This document shows, in pieces, positions 9,170-16,970 of a DNA stretch of 32,153 nucleotides. The stretch is from NCBI GenBank assembly GCA_903892175.1, contig CAITHK010000014.1, forward strand, positions 1-32,153. The letters run 5' to 3'. The first letter of the stretch is position 1; each line of letters starts with the position of its first letter. The notes beneath the pieces were generated by a model that was not told the origin of the DNA, did no database searches, and saw only the letters and a list, made by a program, of their open reading frames with translations. The DNA is from an uncultured Burkholderiales bacterium (GTDB taxonomy: Bacteria > Pseudomonadota > Gammaproteobacteria > Burkholderiales > Burkholderiaceae_C). The position numbers and the translations under genes were made by a program.

Positions 9170-9214
9170 ACCCGTCTCATGCGCCTGTGGCGTGGGTGCA
9201 ACTTCTAGCGAGGA

Positions 9215-10300
9215 TCAGCGCAGTGCGTTCACCACCGCGTCGCCCATTTGCGCCGTGCCTACTTGGGTGGTGCCCGCACTGTAGATGTCAGGCGTACGCA
9301 GGCCTTGGGCCAGCACCGCTTTGACGGCAGTTTCAATGCGGTCAGCCGCGGCAGCTTGGTTCAAGCTGAAACGCAACATCATGGCGGCGCTCAGAATGGT
9401 CGCCAAGGGGTTGGCCACGCCTTTGCCCGCGATGTCGGGCGCGCTGCCATGGCTGGGTTCGTACAGGCCTTGGTTTTTTGAGTTCAAAGAGGCCGAAGGC
9501 AGCATGCCGATCGAGCCCGTGAGCATGGAAGCTTCGTCGCTCAAGATGTCGCCAAACATATTGCCCGTCACCACCACGTCAAAGCGCTTGGGTTCTTTCA
9601 CCAGTTGCATCGCGGCGTTGTCCACGTACATGTGGTCCAGCGCGATGTCTGGGTACTCTTTGCCGACTTCGCTCACCACGTCTTTCCAAAACTGGAAGGT
9701 TTCCAGCACGTTGGCTTTGTCGACGCTGGTCACGCGGCCTTCACTGCCAGAAGCTTTGCGTTTGCGAGCGGCTTGAAAGGCCACGTGGGCAATCCGTTCA
9801 ATTTCAGGTTTGCTGTAGCGCATGGTGTCAAACGCTTCCTCTGAGCCAGGGAAGTGACCGTCTGTTGCCACGCGGCGTCCACGCGGTTGGCCAAAGTAAA
9901 TGTCGCCCGTCAGCTCGCGAATGATCAAGATGTCCAGGCCCGAAATCAACTCAGGCTTCAAGCTCGACGCACCCACCAGTTGCTCGTAGCAAATGGCGGG
10001 GCGAAAGTTGGCAAAAAGCCCCATGTTTTTGCGCAAACCCAAAATGGCTTGCTCTGGGCGAAGGGGGCGATCCAAGGTGTCGTATTTCCAGTCACCCACC
10101 GCGCCAAACAGCACGGCATCCGATTGCATGGCCAACTTGAGGGTGGCGTCGGGCAAGGGGTGTCCGTGCGCGTCAAAGGCCGCACCGCCCACCAAGGCGG
10201 TTTCCATCTCAAACGTCAGGTCCAAAACATTCAATACTTTGATGGCTTCAGCGACGATCTCGGTGCCAATGCCGTCTCCTGGCAAAACTGCAATTTTCAT
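9215..10300 (-). CDS. leuB: 3-isopropylmalate dehydrogenase
   Basis: NAD-dependent oxidative decarboxylation of 3-isopropylmalate to 2-oxoisocaproate, the third step of leucine synthesis. The 361-residue protein begins with the diagnostic [15 protein letters not shown]. It has the substrate-binding [13 protein letters not shown] and [14 protein letters not shown], and the C-terminal [14 protein letters not shown] signature. The ATG start is 20 bp after leuD, with AGAAAG as a weak ribosome site. It is the last gene of the leuCDB group; asd follows after a regulatory gap. Confidence 0.97.
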   Translation of the reverse strand: MKIAVLPGDGIGTEIVAEAIKVLNVLDLTFEMETALVGGAAFDAHGHPLPDATLKLAMQSDAVLFGAVGDWKYDTLDRPLRPEQAILGLRKNMGLFANFRPAICYEQLVGASSLKPELISGLDILIIRELTGDIYFGQPRGRRVATDGHFPGSEEAFDTMRYSKPEIERIAHVAFQAARKRKASGSEGRVTSVDKANVLETFQFWKDVVSEVGKEYPDIALDHMYVDNAAMQLVKEPKRFDVVVTGNMFGDILSDEASMLTGSIGMLPSASLNSKNQGLYEPSHGSAPDIAGKGVANPLATILSAAMMLRFSLNQAAAADRIETAVKAVLAQGLRTPDIYSAGTTQVGTAQMGDAVVNALR

Positions 10301-10320
10301 GGTGACTTTCTGTGTGTGCG

Positions 10321-10965
10321 TTACATCGTGTGCGCCAGCCAGGGCTTGGTGGCCAGGCGTTCGGCTTCAAAAGCTCGGATCTTGTCGGACTGGCGCAGGG
10401 TCAGGCCAATGTCGTCAAAGCCATTGAGCAAGCAGAATTTGCGAAAGGCTTGGACCTCAAACGCAATGGCTTCGCCCTGGGGGCGAACCACCACTTGGTT
10501 TTCCAAATCAATGGTCAATTCGTAGCCCGGAAAGGCCAGCACTTCATTGAACAACAGGTCAACCGCCGATTCGGGCAACACGATGGGCAGCAGGCCGTTC
10601 TTGAAGCAGTTGTTGAAGAAAATGTCGGCAAAGCTGGGCGCAATCACGGCGCGGAAACCGTATTGGTCAATCGCCCAAGGTGCATGTTCGCGTGAAGAGC
10701 CGCAGCCAAAGTTCTTGCGCGCCAACAACACCGAGGCGCCTTTGTAGCGGGGTTGGTTGAGCACAAAGTCGGGGTTGGGTTTGCGGGTGGCGGGGTCTTG
10801 GCCCGGCTCGCCCAGGTCCAGGTAGCGCCACTCGTCGAACAAATTAGGGCCAAAGCCGGTTTTGCGGATCGACTTCAAAAACTGTTTGGGAATGATTGCG
10901 TCGGTGTCGACGTTCTCGCGGTCCATGGGGGCCACCAGGCCTTTGTGGAGTGTGAATTTCTGCAT
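10321..10965 (-). CDS. leuD: 3-isopropylmalate dehydratase small subunit
   Basis: Small (swivel) subunit of isopropylmalate isomerase, which works with LeuC. The ORF track begins at a TTG (MKGLDMQ...), but the ATG of [11 protein letters not shown] is preferred because GAAAGG lies 6 nt upstream and it matches the family N-terminus. This gives 214 residues. Motifs: [12 protein letters not shown], and [19 protein letters not shown], the substrate-binding loop. It begins 11 bp after the leuC stop. No entericidin-like gene sits between leuC and leuD here. Confidence 0.96.
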   Translation of the reverse strand: MQKFTLHKGLVAPMDRENVDTDAIIPKQFLKSIRKTGFGPNLFDEWRYLDLGEPGQDPATRKPNPDFVLNQPRYKGASVLLARKNFGCGSSREHAPWAIDQYGFRAVIAPSFADIFFNNCFKNGLLPIVLPESAVDLLFNEVLAFPGYELTIDLENQVVVRPQGEAIAFEVQAFRKFCLLNGFDDIGLTLRQSDKIRAFEAERLATKPWLAHTM

Positions 10966-10976
10966 GTCTAGGCCTT

Positions 10977-12398
10977 TCAAGCGAACTTGCGCACGTCTAC
11001 AAAGTGGCCATGAATGGCCGCAGCGGCTGCCATGGCAGGGCTGACCAAATGGGTGCGACCACCGGCGCCTTGACGGCCCTCAAAGTTGCGGTTGCTGGTG
11101 GATGCGCAGCGCTCACCGGGCTCCAAGCGGTCGGCGTTCATGGCCAAACACATCGAACATCCAGGCTCGCGCCATTCGAACCCTGCTGCTTTGAAAATCT
11201 CGTGCAGGCCTTCTCGCTCGGCTTGTTCTTTGACCAAACCAGAGCCTGGCACCACCAAAGCCAGCTTGATGTTCTTGGCCACTTTCTGGCCCAGTTTTTT
11301 CACCACAGCAGCGGCCTCGCGCATGTCTTCGATGCGGCTGTTGGTGCACGAACCAATGAACACCTTGTCCACGAACAAGTCGTTGAGCGCCTTGCCAGGT
11401 TGCAAATTCATGTACGTCAAAGCGCGTTCAATTGCGCTGCGCTTGTTGGCATCTTTCTCTTTGTCGGGGTCGGGCACGAAGCCCGTGATGTCGAGCACCA
11501 TCTCGGGTGAGGTGCCCCAAGTGACCTGGGGCAAGATGTCCTCGGCTTTCAACTCCACCACGGCGTCAAACGTGGCATCGGGGTCAGAGTGCAAGGTCTT
11601 CCAGTAAGCCACGGCTTGGTCCCACTCGACGCCTGTTGGCGACAGAGGGCGACCCTTGACGTAATCGATCGTTTTGTCGTCCACCGCCACCAAGCCAGCA
11701 CGCGCACCACCTTCGATGGCCATGTTGCACAAGGTCATGCGACCTTCCATGCTCAGTGAGCGAATGGCCGAGCCGGCAAATTCCACCGTGTAGCCAGTGC
11801 CACCCGCCGTGCCGATCTTGCCAATGATGGCCAGCACCACGTCTTTGCCCGTCACGCCCTTGGCCAATTGACCTTCGACTTTGATCAGCATGTTCTTGGC
11901 TTTTTTGGCCAGCAGCGTTTGCGTGGCCATGACGTGCTCCACCTCAGAGGTGCCAATGCCATGGGCCAACGCGCCAAAGGCACCGTGGGTCGAGGTGTGA
12001 CTGTCACCGCAGACCACGGTCATGCCCGGCAAGGTGGCGCCGTTCTCAGGACCAATCACGTGAACAATGCCTTGGCGCTTGGACATGAACGGAAAGAAAG
12101 CGGCTGAGCCAAACTCCTTCATGTTGGCGTCCAGCGTGGTGATTTGCTCTTTGCTGATGGGGTCGGTGATGCCGTCGTAGCCCAACTCCCAGCCTGTGGT
12201 TGGGGTGTTGTGGTCCGCCGTGGCCACGATAGAGCTCACACGCCAGACCTTGCGGCCGGCTTGGCGAATGCCTTCGAAAGCTTGCGGGCTGGTGACCTCG
12301 TGCACCAAGTGACGGTCGATGTACAAAATGGCCGTGCCATCTTCCTCGGTGTGGACGACATGCTCGTCCCAAATCTTGTCGTAAAGAGTGCGTCCCAT
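10977..12398 (-). CDS. leuC: 3-isopropylmalate dehydratase large subunit
   Basis: Aconitase-family [4Fe-4S] enzyme that interconverts 2- and 3-isopropylmalate. The start is set at the ATG of [15 protein letters not shown], with GAAGGAAA directly upstream, rather than the ORF-track start eight codons earlier; this gives 473 residues. Cluster cysteines are seen in FIGSCTNSR and in [30 protein letters not shown] and [10 protein letters not shown] are further family signatures. It heads the leuCDB group and diverges from the bactofilin gene, with a 112-bp intergenic region. Confidence 0.97.
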   Translation of the reverse strand: MGRTLYDKIWDEHVVHTEEDGTAILYIDRHLVHEVTSPQAFEGIRQAGRKVWRVSSIVATADHNTPTTGWELGYDGITDPISKEQITTLDANMKEFGSAAFFPFMSKRQGIVHVIGPENGATLPGMTVVCGDSHTSTHGAFGALAHGIGTSEVEHVMATQTLLAKKAKNMLIKVEGQLAKGVTGKDVVLAIIGKIGTAGGTGYTVEFAGSAIRSLSMEGRMTLCNMAIEGGARAGLVAVDDKTIDYVKGRPLSPTGVEWDQAVAYWKTLHSDPDATFDAVVELKAEDILPQVTWGTSPEMVLDITGFVPDPDKEKDANKRSAIERALTYMNLQPGKALNDLFVDKVFIGSCTNSRIEDMREAAAVVKKLGQKVAKNIKLALVVPGSGLVKEQAEREGLHEIFKAAGFEWREPGCSMCLAMNADRLEPGERCASTSNRNFEGRQGAGGRTHLVSPAMAAAAAIHGHFVDVRKFA

Positions 12399-12440
12399 GG
12401 GTTTTCCTTCGCAATAACCCATGATTTTATGCGGACCTCA

Positions 12441-12469
12441 CTCAAAGGACGGCCTAAAACAAAGATAAT
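12441..12469 (+). promoter_or_regulatory. Candidate promoter for the bactofilin gene
   Basis: GATAAT (12464-12469) matches five of six -10 positions. CTCAAA stands 17 bp upstream as a weak -35. The bactofilin ATG follows about 40 nt later, with AAGGA as ribosome site. The same AT-rich core reads TATTAT on the other strand and might also serve leuC. Confidence 0.35.
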
Positions 12470-12510
12470 ACAGTCACCTATGTACGGCCCATGCGGCTTG
12501 AAGGACTTAT

Positions 12511-12840
12511 ATGGCTGAACAAGCTGCCTTGGCAAACAACCTCGTGATTGGCGAGGGCGTCACCTTCAATGGCTCCATCGTGGCGCCTGGCAAGGTACTT
12601 ATCAGTGGCACCGTCACCGGACAGCTCCAAGCCGACGACTTGCAAATCGGCAAGAACGGCAAAGTCACTGGCAAAGTTCAAGCACGCGAGATTGATGTGC
12701 ACGGCGAGCTCAACGAAGACATCACCTGCAAAGACCACATCCTGATCCACAGCACGGGCAAGGTCACTGGCAGCTTGGAATATTCAGAACTTGAAATTCA
12801 GCGCGGTGGCCGGTTCCACGGAGACATGAAGCAACGGTGA
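12511..12840 (+). CDS. Bactofilin family cytoskeletal protein
   Basis: Bactofilins polymerise without nucleotide into beta-helical filaments that scaffold cell-shape, pole or stalk functions, often near the membrane. The 109-residue protein is almost entirely the bactofilin beta-helix, with the repeated pattern of short hydrophobic strands and glycines (GTVTGQLQADDLQIGKNG, GKVTGSLEYSELEIQRGG). The start ATG has AAGGA 6 nt upstream. Downstream is a CorA-type gene 62 bp away; no peptidase partner of the M23 type is seen. Family identification is confident; the cellular role here is unknown. Confidence 0.9.
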   Translation: MAEQAALANNLVIGEGVTFNGSIVAPGKVLISGTVTGQLQADDLQIGKNGKVTGKVQAREIDVHGELNEDITCKDHILIHSTGKVTGSLEYSELEIQRGGRFHGDMKQR

Positions 12841-12902
12841 TCCAGGGGGTGCTTGAGTGCCCCAATATGTCAACCGTCATGAAGTGACCTGACAATCACC
12901 GC

Positions 12903-14006
12903 ATGCGAATCTTCCACATCAGTTCCCACGCCGTGATGGAGACGGCTGAGTTGCCCCAAGCCATGCCTGATCAAGGCTTTGTTTGGATGGCTTTTGCCCG
13001 GCGTGAATTCGAAGTCATGCAGCAGTCCATCCAGACCACGCTGGAGCGAATGTGTGGCGCACAAATTGTTGACTTGCATGTGTCGGATGTGCTCAACAAC
13101 CAGCTTCCTTCCCATTACGACTACACCTCCGATTACCACCTGATGGTGTTTCGTCGTTTGGCTGCTGGGCAAACAGAGTCTGACTTGTCACAACCCGGGG
13201 CCATCTTGCACCGTTCACGTGACAAAGGCGGTCCACCCGTGCTCCATCGCATAGACACCAGTCCCGTGGCTTTTGTTGTGTTTGATCGTTTGGTGGTCAC
13301 GGTGCACCCGACCGATTGTGCGGTGCGCGACAGCTTTGCGGCTCGTTTACTTCACACGGCGCATGTCTCTGTTCACCAACAGGCCAACCGCATGCCCCTG
13401 AGTCCAGCCGACTTGATGTTGCGCGTCATCAGTCAAATGGTTGATGGGTATCTGAACCTGCGACGGGAGCTGACTCGACAACTCGACCACTGGCAGAGCG
13501 AGCTCATCAACCCCAACACCCGTTTCAACAACTGGAGTGCGTTGTTGGACGCACGCTTGTCGTTGCACCATTTGGATGAAATCTGTGAAGACCAGCGGGC
13601 GGCCATTCAAGACTGGATCGATGCCCTGGATGCCGTCAGCGAACCCCAGCCCGAGCTTGTGCGCTCGCATGAGTTGCTCAAAGTTCGCAGCCGCGATGTG
13701 TTGGAGCACATTGAGCGCGTGGTCCACCATGTGCGTCGCTTGGAACAAAGTGCCGAAACTGCGGTGCAAATGCATTTCAATGCGCAAAGCAACCGCACCA
13801 ACGACATCATGCGCACCCTCACCGTGCTGACCGCCATCTTCTTGCCATTGAATTTGATCACCGGATTTTTTGGCATGAACTTTGAGACCTTTCCTGTGCT
13901 GCATGACGAGCAAGGCCTGTGGTGGACCTTGGTCAGCATGGGGCTGCTGTCCGTGGCGCTGGTGGTATTTTTCTGGCGCAAACGCTACCTGGGCCACACC
14001 AGCTGA
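12903..14006 (+). CDS. corA: CorA-family divalent cation transporter
   Basis: Pentameric inner-membrane channel of the CorA/ZntB family, moving Mg2+ or other divalent cations. The 367 residues comprise a soluble N-terminal alpha/beta region, a long helical region (about 170-300) and two C-terminal transmembrane helices. The first (IFLPLNLITGFFGMN) ends in the signature GMN filter motif, and the second is LVSMGLLSVALVVFFW. The loop after GMN (FETFPVLHDE) is acidic, as in many family members. No clear Shine-Dalgarno sequence precedes the ATG. It converges with ppk2, with only 13 bp between the stops. Mg2+ versus Zn2+ cannot be decided from the sequence. Confidence 0.85.
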   Translation: MRIFHISSHAVMETAELPQAMPDQGFVWMAFARREFEVMQQSIQTTLERMCGAQIVDLHVSDVLNNQLPSHYDYTSDYHLMVFRRLAAGQTESDLSQPGAILHRSRDKGGPPVLHRIDTSPVAFVVFDRLVVTVHPTDCAVRDSFAARLLHTAHVSVHQQANRMPLSPADLMLRVISQMVDGYLNLRRELTRQLDHWQSELINPNTRFNNWSALLDARLSLHHLDEICEDQRAAIQDWIDALDAVSEPQPELVRSHELLKVRSRDVLEHIERVVHHVRRLEQSAETAVQMHFNAQSNRTNDIMRTLTVLTAIFLPLNLITGFFGMNFETFPVLHDEQGLWWTLVSMGLLSVALVVFFWRKRYLGHTS

Positions 14007-14019
14007 CCCTGTCGGGCAC

Positions 14020-14934
14020 TCAGTATTTTTCTGGCACGACCATGTTGTCCGGAACGGGGTGACGGATGTAGTCGGGGTTGCGCACCCGCGCAGGCATCTG
14101 CACCTCGTCGTGCGGAATTTCGTGGTAATTGAATTGACTCAACAAGTGGTCGATGCAGTTGAGACGGGCGCGCTTTTTGTCCACCGCTTGCACCACCCAC
14201 CAGGGGGCTTCAGGAATGTGGGTGCGTTCGATCATGGTTTCTTTGGCGCGGGTGTAATCTTCCCAGCGACGGCGGCTCTCCAAGTCCATCGGACTGAGCT
14301 TCCACTGTTTGAGGGGGTCGTGGATGCGTCCCAAGAAGCGGGCATGTTGTTCGTCATCGGTGATCGAGAACCAGTACTTGATCAGCGTGATGCCACTGCG
14401 TGCCAGCATCTTTTCAAACTCGGGCACGGTGCGAAAAAACTCTTCGTATTCATCGTCGTTGCAAAAGCCCATGACACGCTCGACCCCAGCGCGGTTGTAC
14501 CAGCTGCGGTCGAACAACACGATCTCACCGGCGGCGGGCAAATGGGCCACATAGCGTTGGAAGTACCACTGTGTGCGTTCACGGTCGTTGGGGGCGGGCA
14601 GTGCCGCAACCCTGCACACACGCGGGTTCAGCCGTTGCGTGATGCGCTTGATCACGCCGCCCTTACCTGCCGCATCCCTTCCTTCAAACAAAATAACCAC
14701 CCGCTGGCGCGTGGCCATCACCCAGTCTTGCAACTTCACCAATTCGCCTTGCAAGCGCAGCAACTCCCTGAAGTAAACCGCGCGGTTGACTTGCCCTGGC
14801 TCGTTGAGCGCGTTGCTGTTTTCGTCCGCGCCATCTTCGAAAGACATTTCCAGCTCTTCATCGATCGAATCCAAAATGTCTTCGCGCAAACGACGTATTT
14901 GCTCGTCGTCTAAGGGGGTGTGGCGTTGCGTCAT
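14020..14934 (-). CDS. ppk2: Polyphosphate kinase 2
   Basis: PPK2-family enzyme that transfers phosphate between polyphosphate and nucleoside di- or monophosphates. The start is taken at the ATG of MTQRHTPLDDEQ because AAAGGA lies just upstream; this gives 304 residues, the size of single-domain PPK2. Walker A is LFEGRDAAGKGGVIKR (about residue 80), Walker B is IVLFDRSWYNRAGVERVMGF, and the lid-like segment with RRRWEDYTRAKETM follows. Phosphate-box-like repeats lie upstream, with GATGAT as a possible -10, and it diverges from the TRAP operon. Whether it acts mainly on GDP, ADP or monophosphates cannot be told. Confidence 0.93.
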   Translation of the reverse strand: MTQRHTPLDDEQIRRLREDILDSIDEELEMSFEDGADENSNALNEPGQVNRAVYFRELLRLQGELVKLQDWVMATRQRVVILFEGRDAAGKGGVIKRITQRLNPRVCRVAALPAPNDRERTQWYFQRYVAHLPAAGEIVLFDRSWYNRAGVERVMGFCNDDEYEEFFRTVPEFEKMLARSGITLIKYWFSITDDEQHARFLGRIHDPLKQWKLSPMDLESRRRWEDYTRAKETMIERTHIPEAPWWVVQAVDKKRARLNCIDHLLSQFNYHEIPHDEVQMPARVRNPDYIRHPVPDNMVVPEKY

Positions 14935-14956
14935 TCGGGAGTTTCCTTTGTCTGAG

Positions 14957-14990
14957 ATCATCCCCAAACTGTGTGGCATTTTGATGACAG
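14957..14990 (-). promoter_or_regulatory. Candidate PhoB box and -10 for ppk2
   Basis: On the minus strand CTGTCAT, an exact match to the enteric Pho-box heptamer, is followed after 4 bp (CAAA) by ATGCCAC, with 11-bp phasing. Ten bases further is GATGAT as a -10-like hexamer. The predicted 5' UTR would carry the AAAGGA ribosome site. Computed by eye only. Confidence 0.5.
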
Positions 14991-14991
14991 C

Positions 14992-15025
14992 CTGTCACCG
15001 CTTTTTCACAATCGGTCGCTAGAGT
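14992..15025 (+). promoter_or_regulatory. Candidate PhoB box and -10 for the TRAP operon
   Basis: CTGTCAC, 4 bp (CGCT), then TTTTCAC gives an 11-bp-phased pair. TAGAGT starts 10 bases after the box. It lies back to back with the ppk2 box, one base apart, forming TGACAG-C-CTGTCA at the centre. The second heptamer is weak. Confidence 0.42.
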
Positions 15026-15065
15026 CGCGCTCAATTTCGCAATCTGCTGATTTTAAGGTGACATT

Positions 15066-15950
15066 ATTTTCTGGTCTTTTATCCGTCCCTTTCTCTTTTG
15101 TGTGCTGACGTGGTCAGTCACTGGCTGTGCGGTTCGCCCCTATGTGATGGACCAAGCAGCAGCGGCGTTGTCCTCGCAAGCACAATCGTTAGAAGACGAC
15201 TTGGTGCTGGCGCGCGAAGCCAGTGCCTTTTATCTCAAAGTGTCGGAGTCGGTGTTGCGTGAAGTGCCAGGCAACTTGCCATTGGCCGCATCCGTGGCCG
15301 CCGGCTTTACCCAGTATGCCTATGCTTTTGTGGCGCTGGAAGCTGACAAGCGAGAGCCGCAAGATGCCGCTGCCGCCCAGCAATTGCGCGAGCGCGCCGC
15401 CCGTTTGTACGCACGTGCCCACCGCCATGCGATGGCAGCACTCGAAGCCTCAGCGCCTGGCTTTACCCAGTCCTTGAACCGCCCGGATGCGCTCCAAACA
15501 TTGCGTTTGACATCTGCGCAAGTGCCCGTCGCGTATTGGGCTGCTGCTTCTTGGGGCGGATGGATTTCTTTGTCCAAGGACAACCCTGATGTTGTGGCAG
15601 ATTTGCCCACGGCCATTCAACTCGCCAAGCTGGCTTGGCTCAAGCAACCCGATTTTTCTCAAGGGGCTCTGGCCAGCTTGATGGGTACGTTTGAGGCCGC
15701 ACGGCCCGGCGGCTCAGCCGCACAAGCTGCGGTTTATTTTGAACAAGCCGTGGTTGCGGGTGCAGGCCAAAGTGCCGGCGTGTATGTGGCGCAAGCCGAA
15801 AGCCTGGCTTTGCCCAAAGGTGACCGGGCCAGTTTTGAAGCTTTGCTTCACAAAGCCGTGCAGGTCGCCACCCTTCACCGCAATCTGCCAAACGACATCA
15901 TGCGTGAGCGAGCCACATGGCTGCTGGGCATGGCGGACGACCTTTTCTGA
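15066..15950 (+). CDS. TatT-type TRAP-associated lipoprotein, probable ATT start
   Basis: Resembles TatT, the helical TPR-like lipoprotein that accompanies some TRAP transporters (TPAT systems, known from Treponema pallidum). The ORF track starts at GTG 15102, leaving only eight residues before the lipobox cysteine. No ATG, GTG or TTG occurs further upstream in frame before the stop at 15054. Reading from ATT 15066 gives a convincing lipoprotein signal (IFWSFIRPFLFCVLTWSVTGC, lipobox VTGC), with AAGGTG 5 nt upstream. The mature part is mostly alpha-helical, alanine-rich and repeat-like, with a length typical of TatT. DctP follows 9 bp later in the same frame. The start codon is the uncertain part. 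Confidence 0.78.
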   Translation: MFWSFIRPFLFCVLTWSVTGCAVRPYVMDQAAAALSSQAQSLEDDLVLAREASAFYLKVSESVLREVPGNLPLAASVAAGFTQYAYAFVALEADKREPQDAAAAQQLRERAARLYARAHRHAMAALEASAPGFTQSLNRPDALQTLRLTSAQVPVAYWAAASWGGWISLSKDNPDVVADLPTAIQLAKLAWLKQPDFSQGALASLMGTFEAARPGGSAAQAAVYFEQAVVAGAGQSAGVYVAQAESLALPKGDRASFEALLHKAVQVATLHRNLPNDIMRERATWLLGMADDLF

Positions 15951-15959
15951 AAGCTTTCC

Positions 15960-16970
15960 TTGTCTTCATACATTTCTTTTTGCCTCGCCTGTGTTTTGGC
16001 TTTTAGCCTTGGCGCTAGCCATGCGGCTGACAAACTGTTGCGTTTGGGCACCTTGGCCCCTAAAAACTCCCTTTACCACCGGCAATTGCTGGAGGTCGGT
16101 GAAGCTTGGCGTACCGCTCAAGGTGCCGGGGCCAAATATGTGGTCTTTCCAGACGGCAGCCAAGGCGGTGAGACAGAACTGGCGCGACGCATGCGCATCG
16201 GCCAACTGCAAGGTGCCTTGTTGTCAGTGGTGGGCTTGCACGAAATTGAGCCTTCCATCAGCGCCCTTCAAGCCATGCCTTTGCTTTTTAAGAATTGGGA
16301 CGAGGTGGACTACGTGCGCGAAAAAATGCGCCCCGCCATGGAGAAGAAGTTTTTCGACAAAGGCTTTGTCGTGTTGGCCTGGGGTGATGCCGGTTGGGTG
16401 CGCTTTTTTTCCAAAGACCCGGCCTTCAGGCCCGATGACTACAAAAAGATGAAATTTTTTGCTTGGGGTGGTGAGGCCGACCAACAAGAGATCATGAAAA
16501 GCTTGGGCTACACCCCGGTACCCTTAGAGACCAGTGACATCCTGCCCTCGGTGCAAACCGGCATGATCAATGTGGTGCCCTCCACCCCGTACTTCGCACT
16601 GGCCAGCCAAATCTACACCATGGCCCCCAACATGCTTGAAATCAACTGGGCGCCGATTGTGGGCGCTTTGGTGGTGACCAAAAAAGCTTGGGACGACATG
16701 TCGCCCGCTACTCAAGAGGTGGTGCGAGCTTCGGGGGAAAAAGCAGGCGCGCAAATTCGCAGCAAAGCCCGACTCGAGGTGGAAGAGGCTGTGGATGCCA
16801 TGAAAAAGCGCGGGCTCACTGTCAACCGTCCCAACTCGGAGCAAATGCGTGAGTGGAACGAGTTGGCCGACAAACTCTATCCCCGCATTCGCGGAACCTT
16901 GGTGCCCGCCGAGACCTTTGACGAAGTCATGCGCCACCTCAAAACCTACCGTTCCAGCAAGGCCAAGTGA
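15960..16970 (+). CDS. TRAP transporter substrate-binding protein, DctP family
   Basis: Periplasmic ligand-binding subunit of a TRAP transporter. The frame follows the tatT stop directly and contains no ATG before the mature part; TTG 15960 is the best start, with GAAAG upstream. It gives a signal peptide (FCLACVLAFSLGASHA) lacking the usual positive residues. DctP features include PDGSQGGETELARRMRIGQL and MINVVPSTPYFALASQIY. The position where canonical DctP proteins carry the carboxylate-binding arginine (usually K-I/V-R) reads KKMKFFAWGG, so the ligand is probably not a simple C4-dicarboxylate. Together with TatT this points to the TPAT subtype, for which hydrophobic ligands have been proposed. 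Confidence 0.88.
   Translation: MSSYISFCLACVLAFSLGASHAADKLLRLGTLAPKNSLYHRQLLEVGEAWRTAQGAGAKYVVFPDGSQGGETELARRMRIGQLQGALLSVVGLHEIEPSISALQAMPLLFKNWDEVDYVREKMRPAMEKKFFDKGFVVLAWGDAGWVRFFSKDPAFRPDDYKKMKFFAWGGEADQQEIMKSLGYTPVPLETSDILPSVQTGMINVVPSTPYFALASQIYTMAPNMLEINWAPIVGALVVTKKAWDDMSPATQEVVRASGEKAGAQIRSKARLEVEEAVDAMKKRGLTVNRPNSEQMREWNELADKLYPRIRGTLVPAETFDEVMRHLKTYRSSKAK

Noticed and set aside
8935-9214. Lysine riboswitch upstream of asd
   Set aside because: I could not find the conserved L-box core; the peptide with competing stems explains the region better.
12841-12902. Pho-like box upstream of corA
   Set aside because: TGTCA-like words occur on both strands but not at 11-bp spacing, and no -10 follows.
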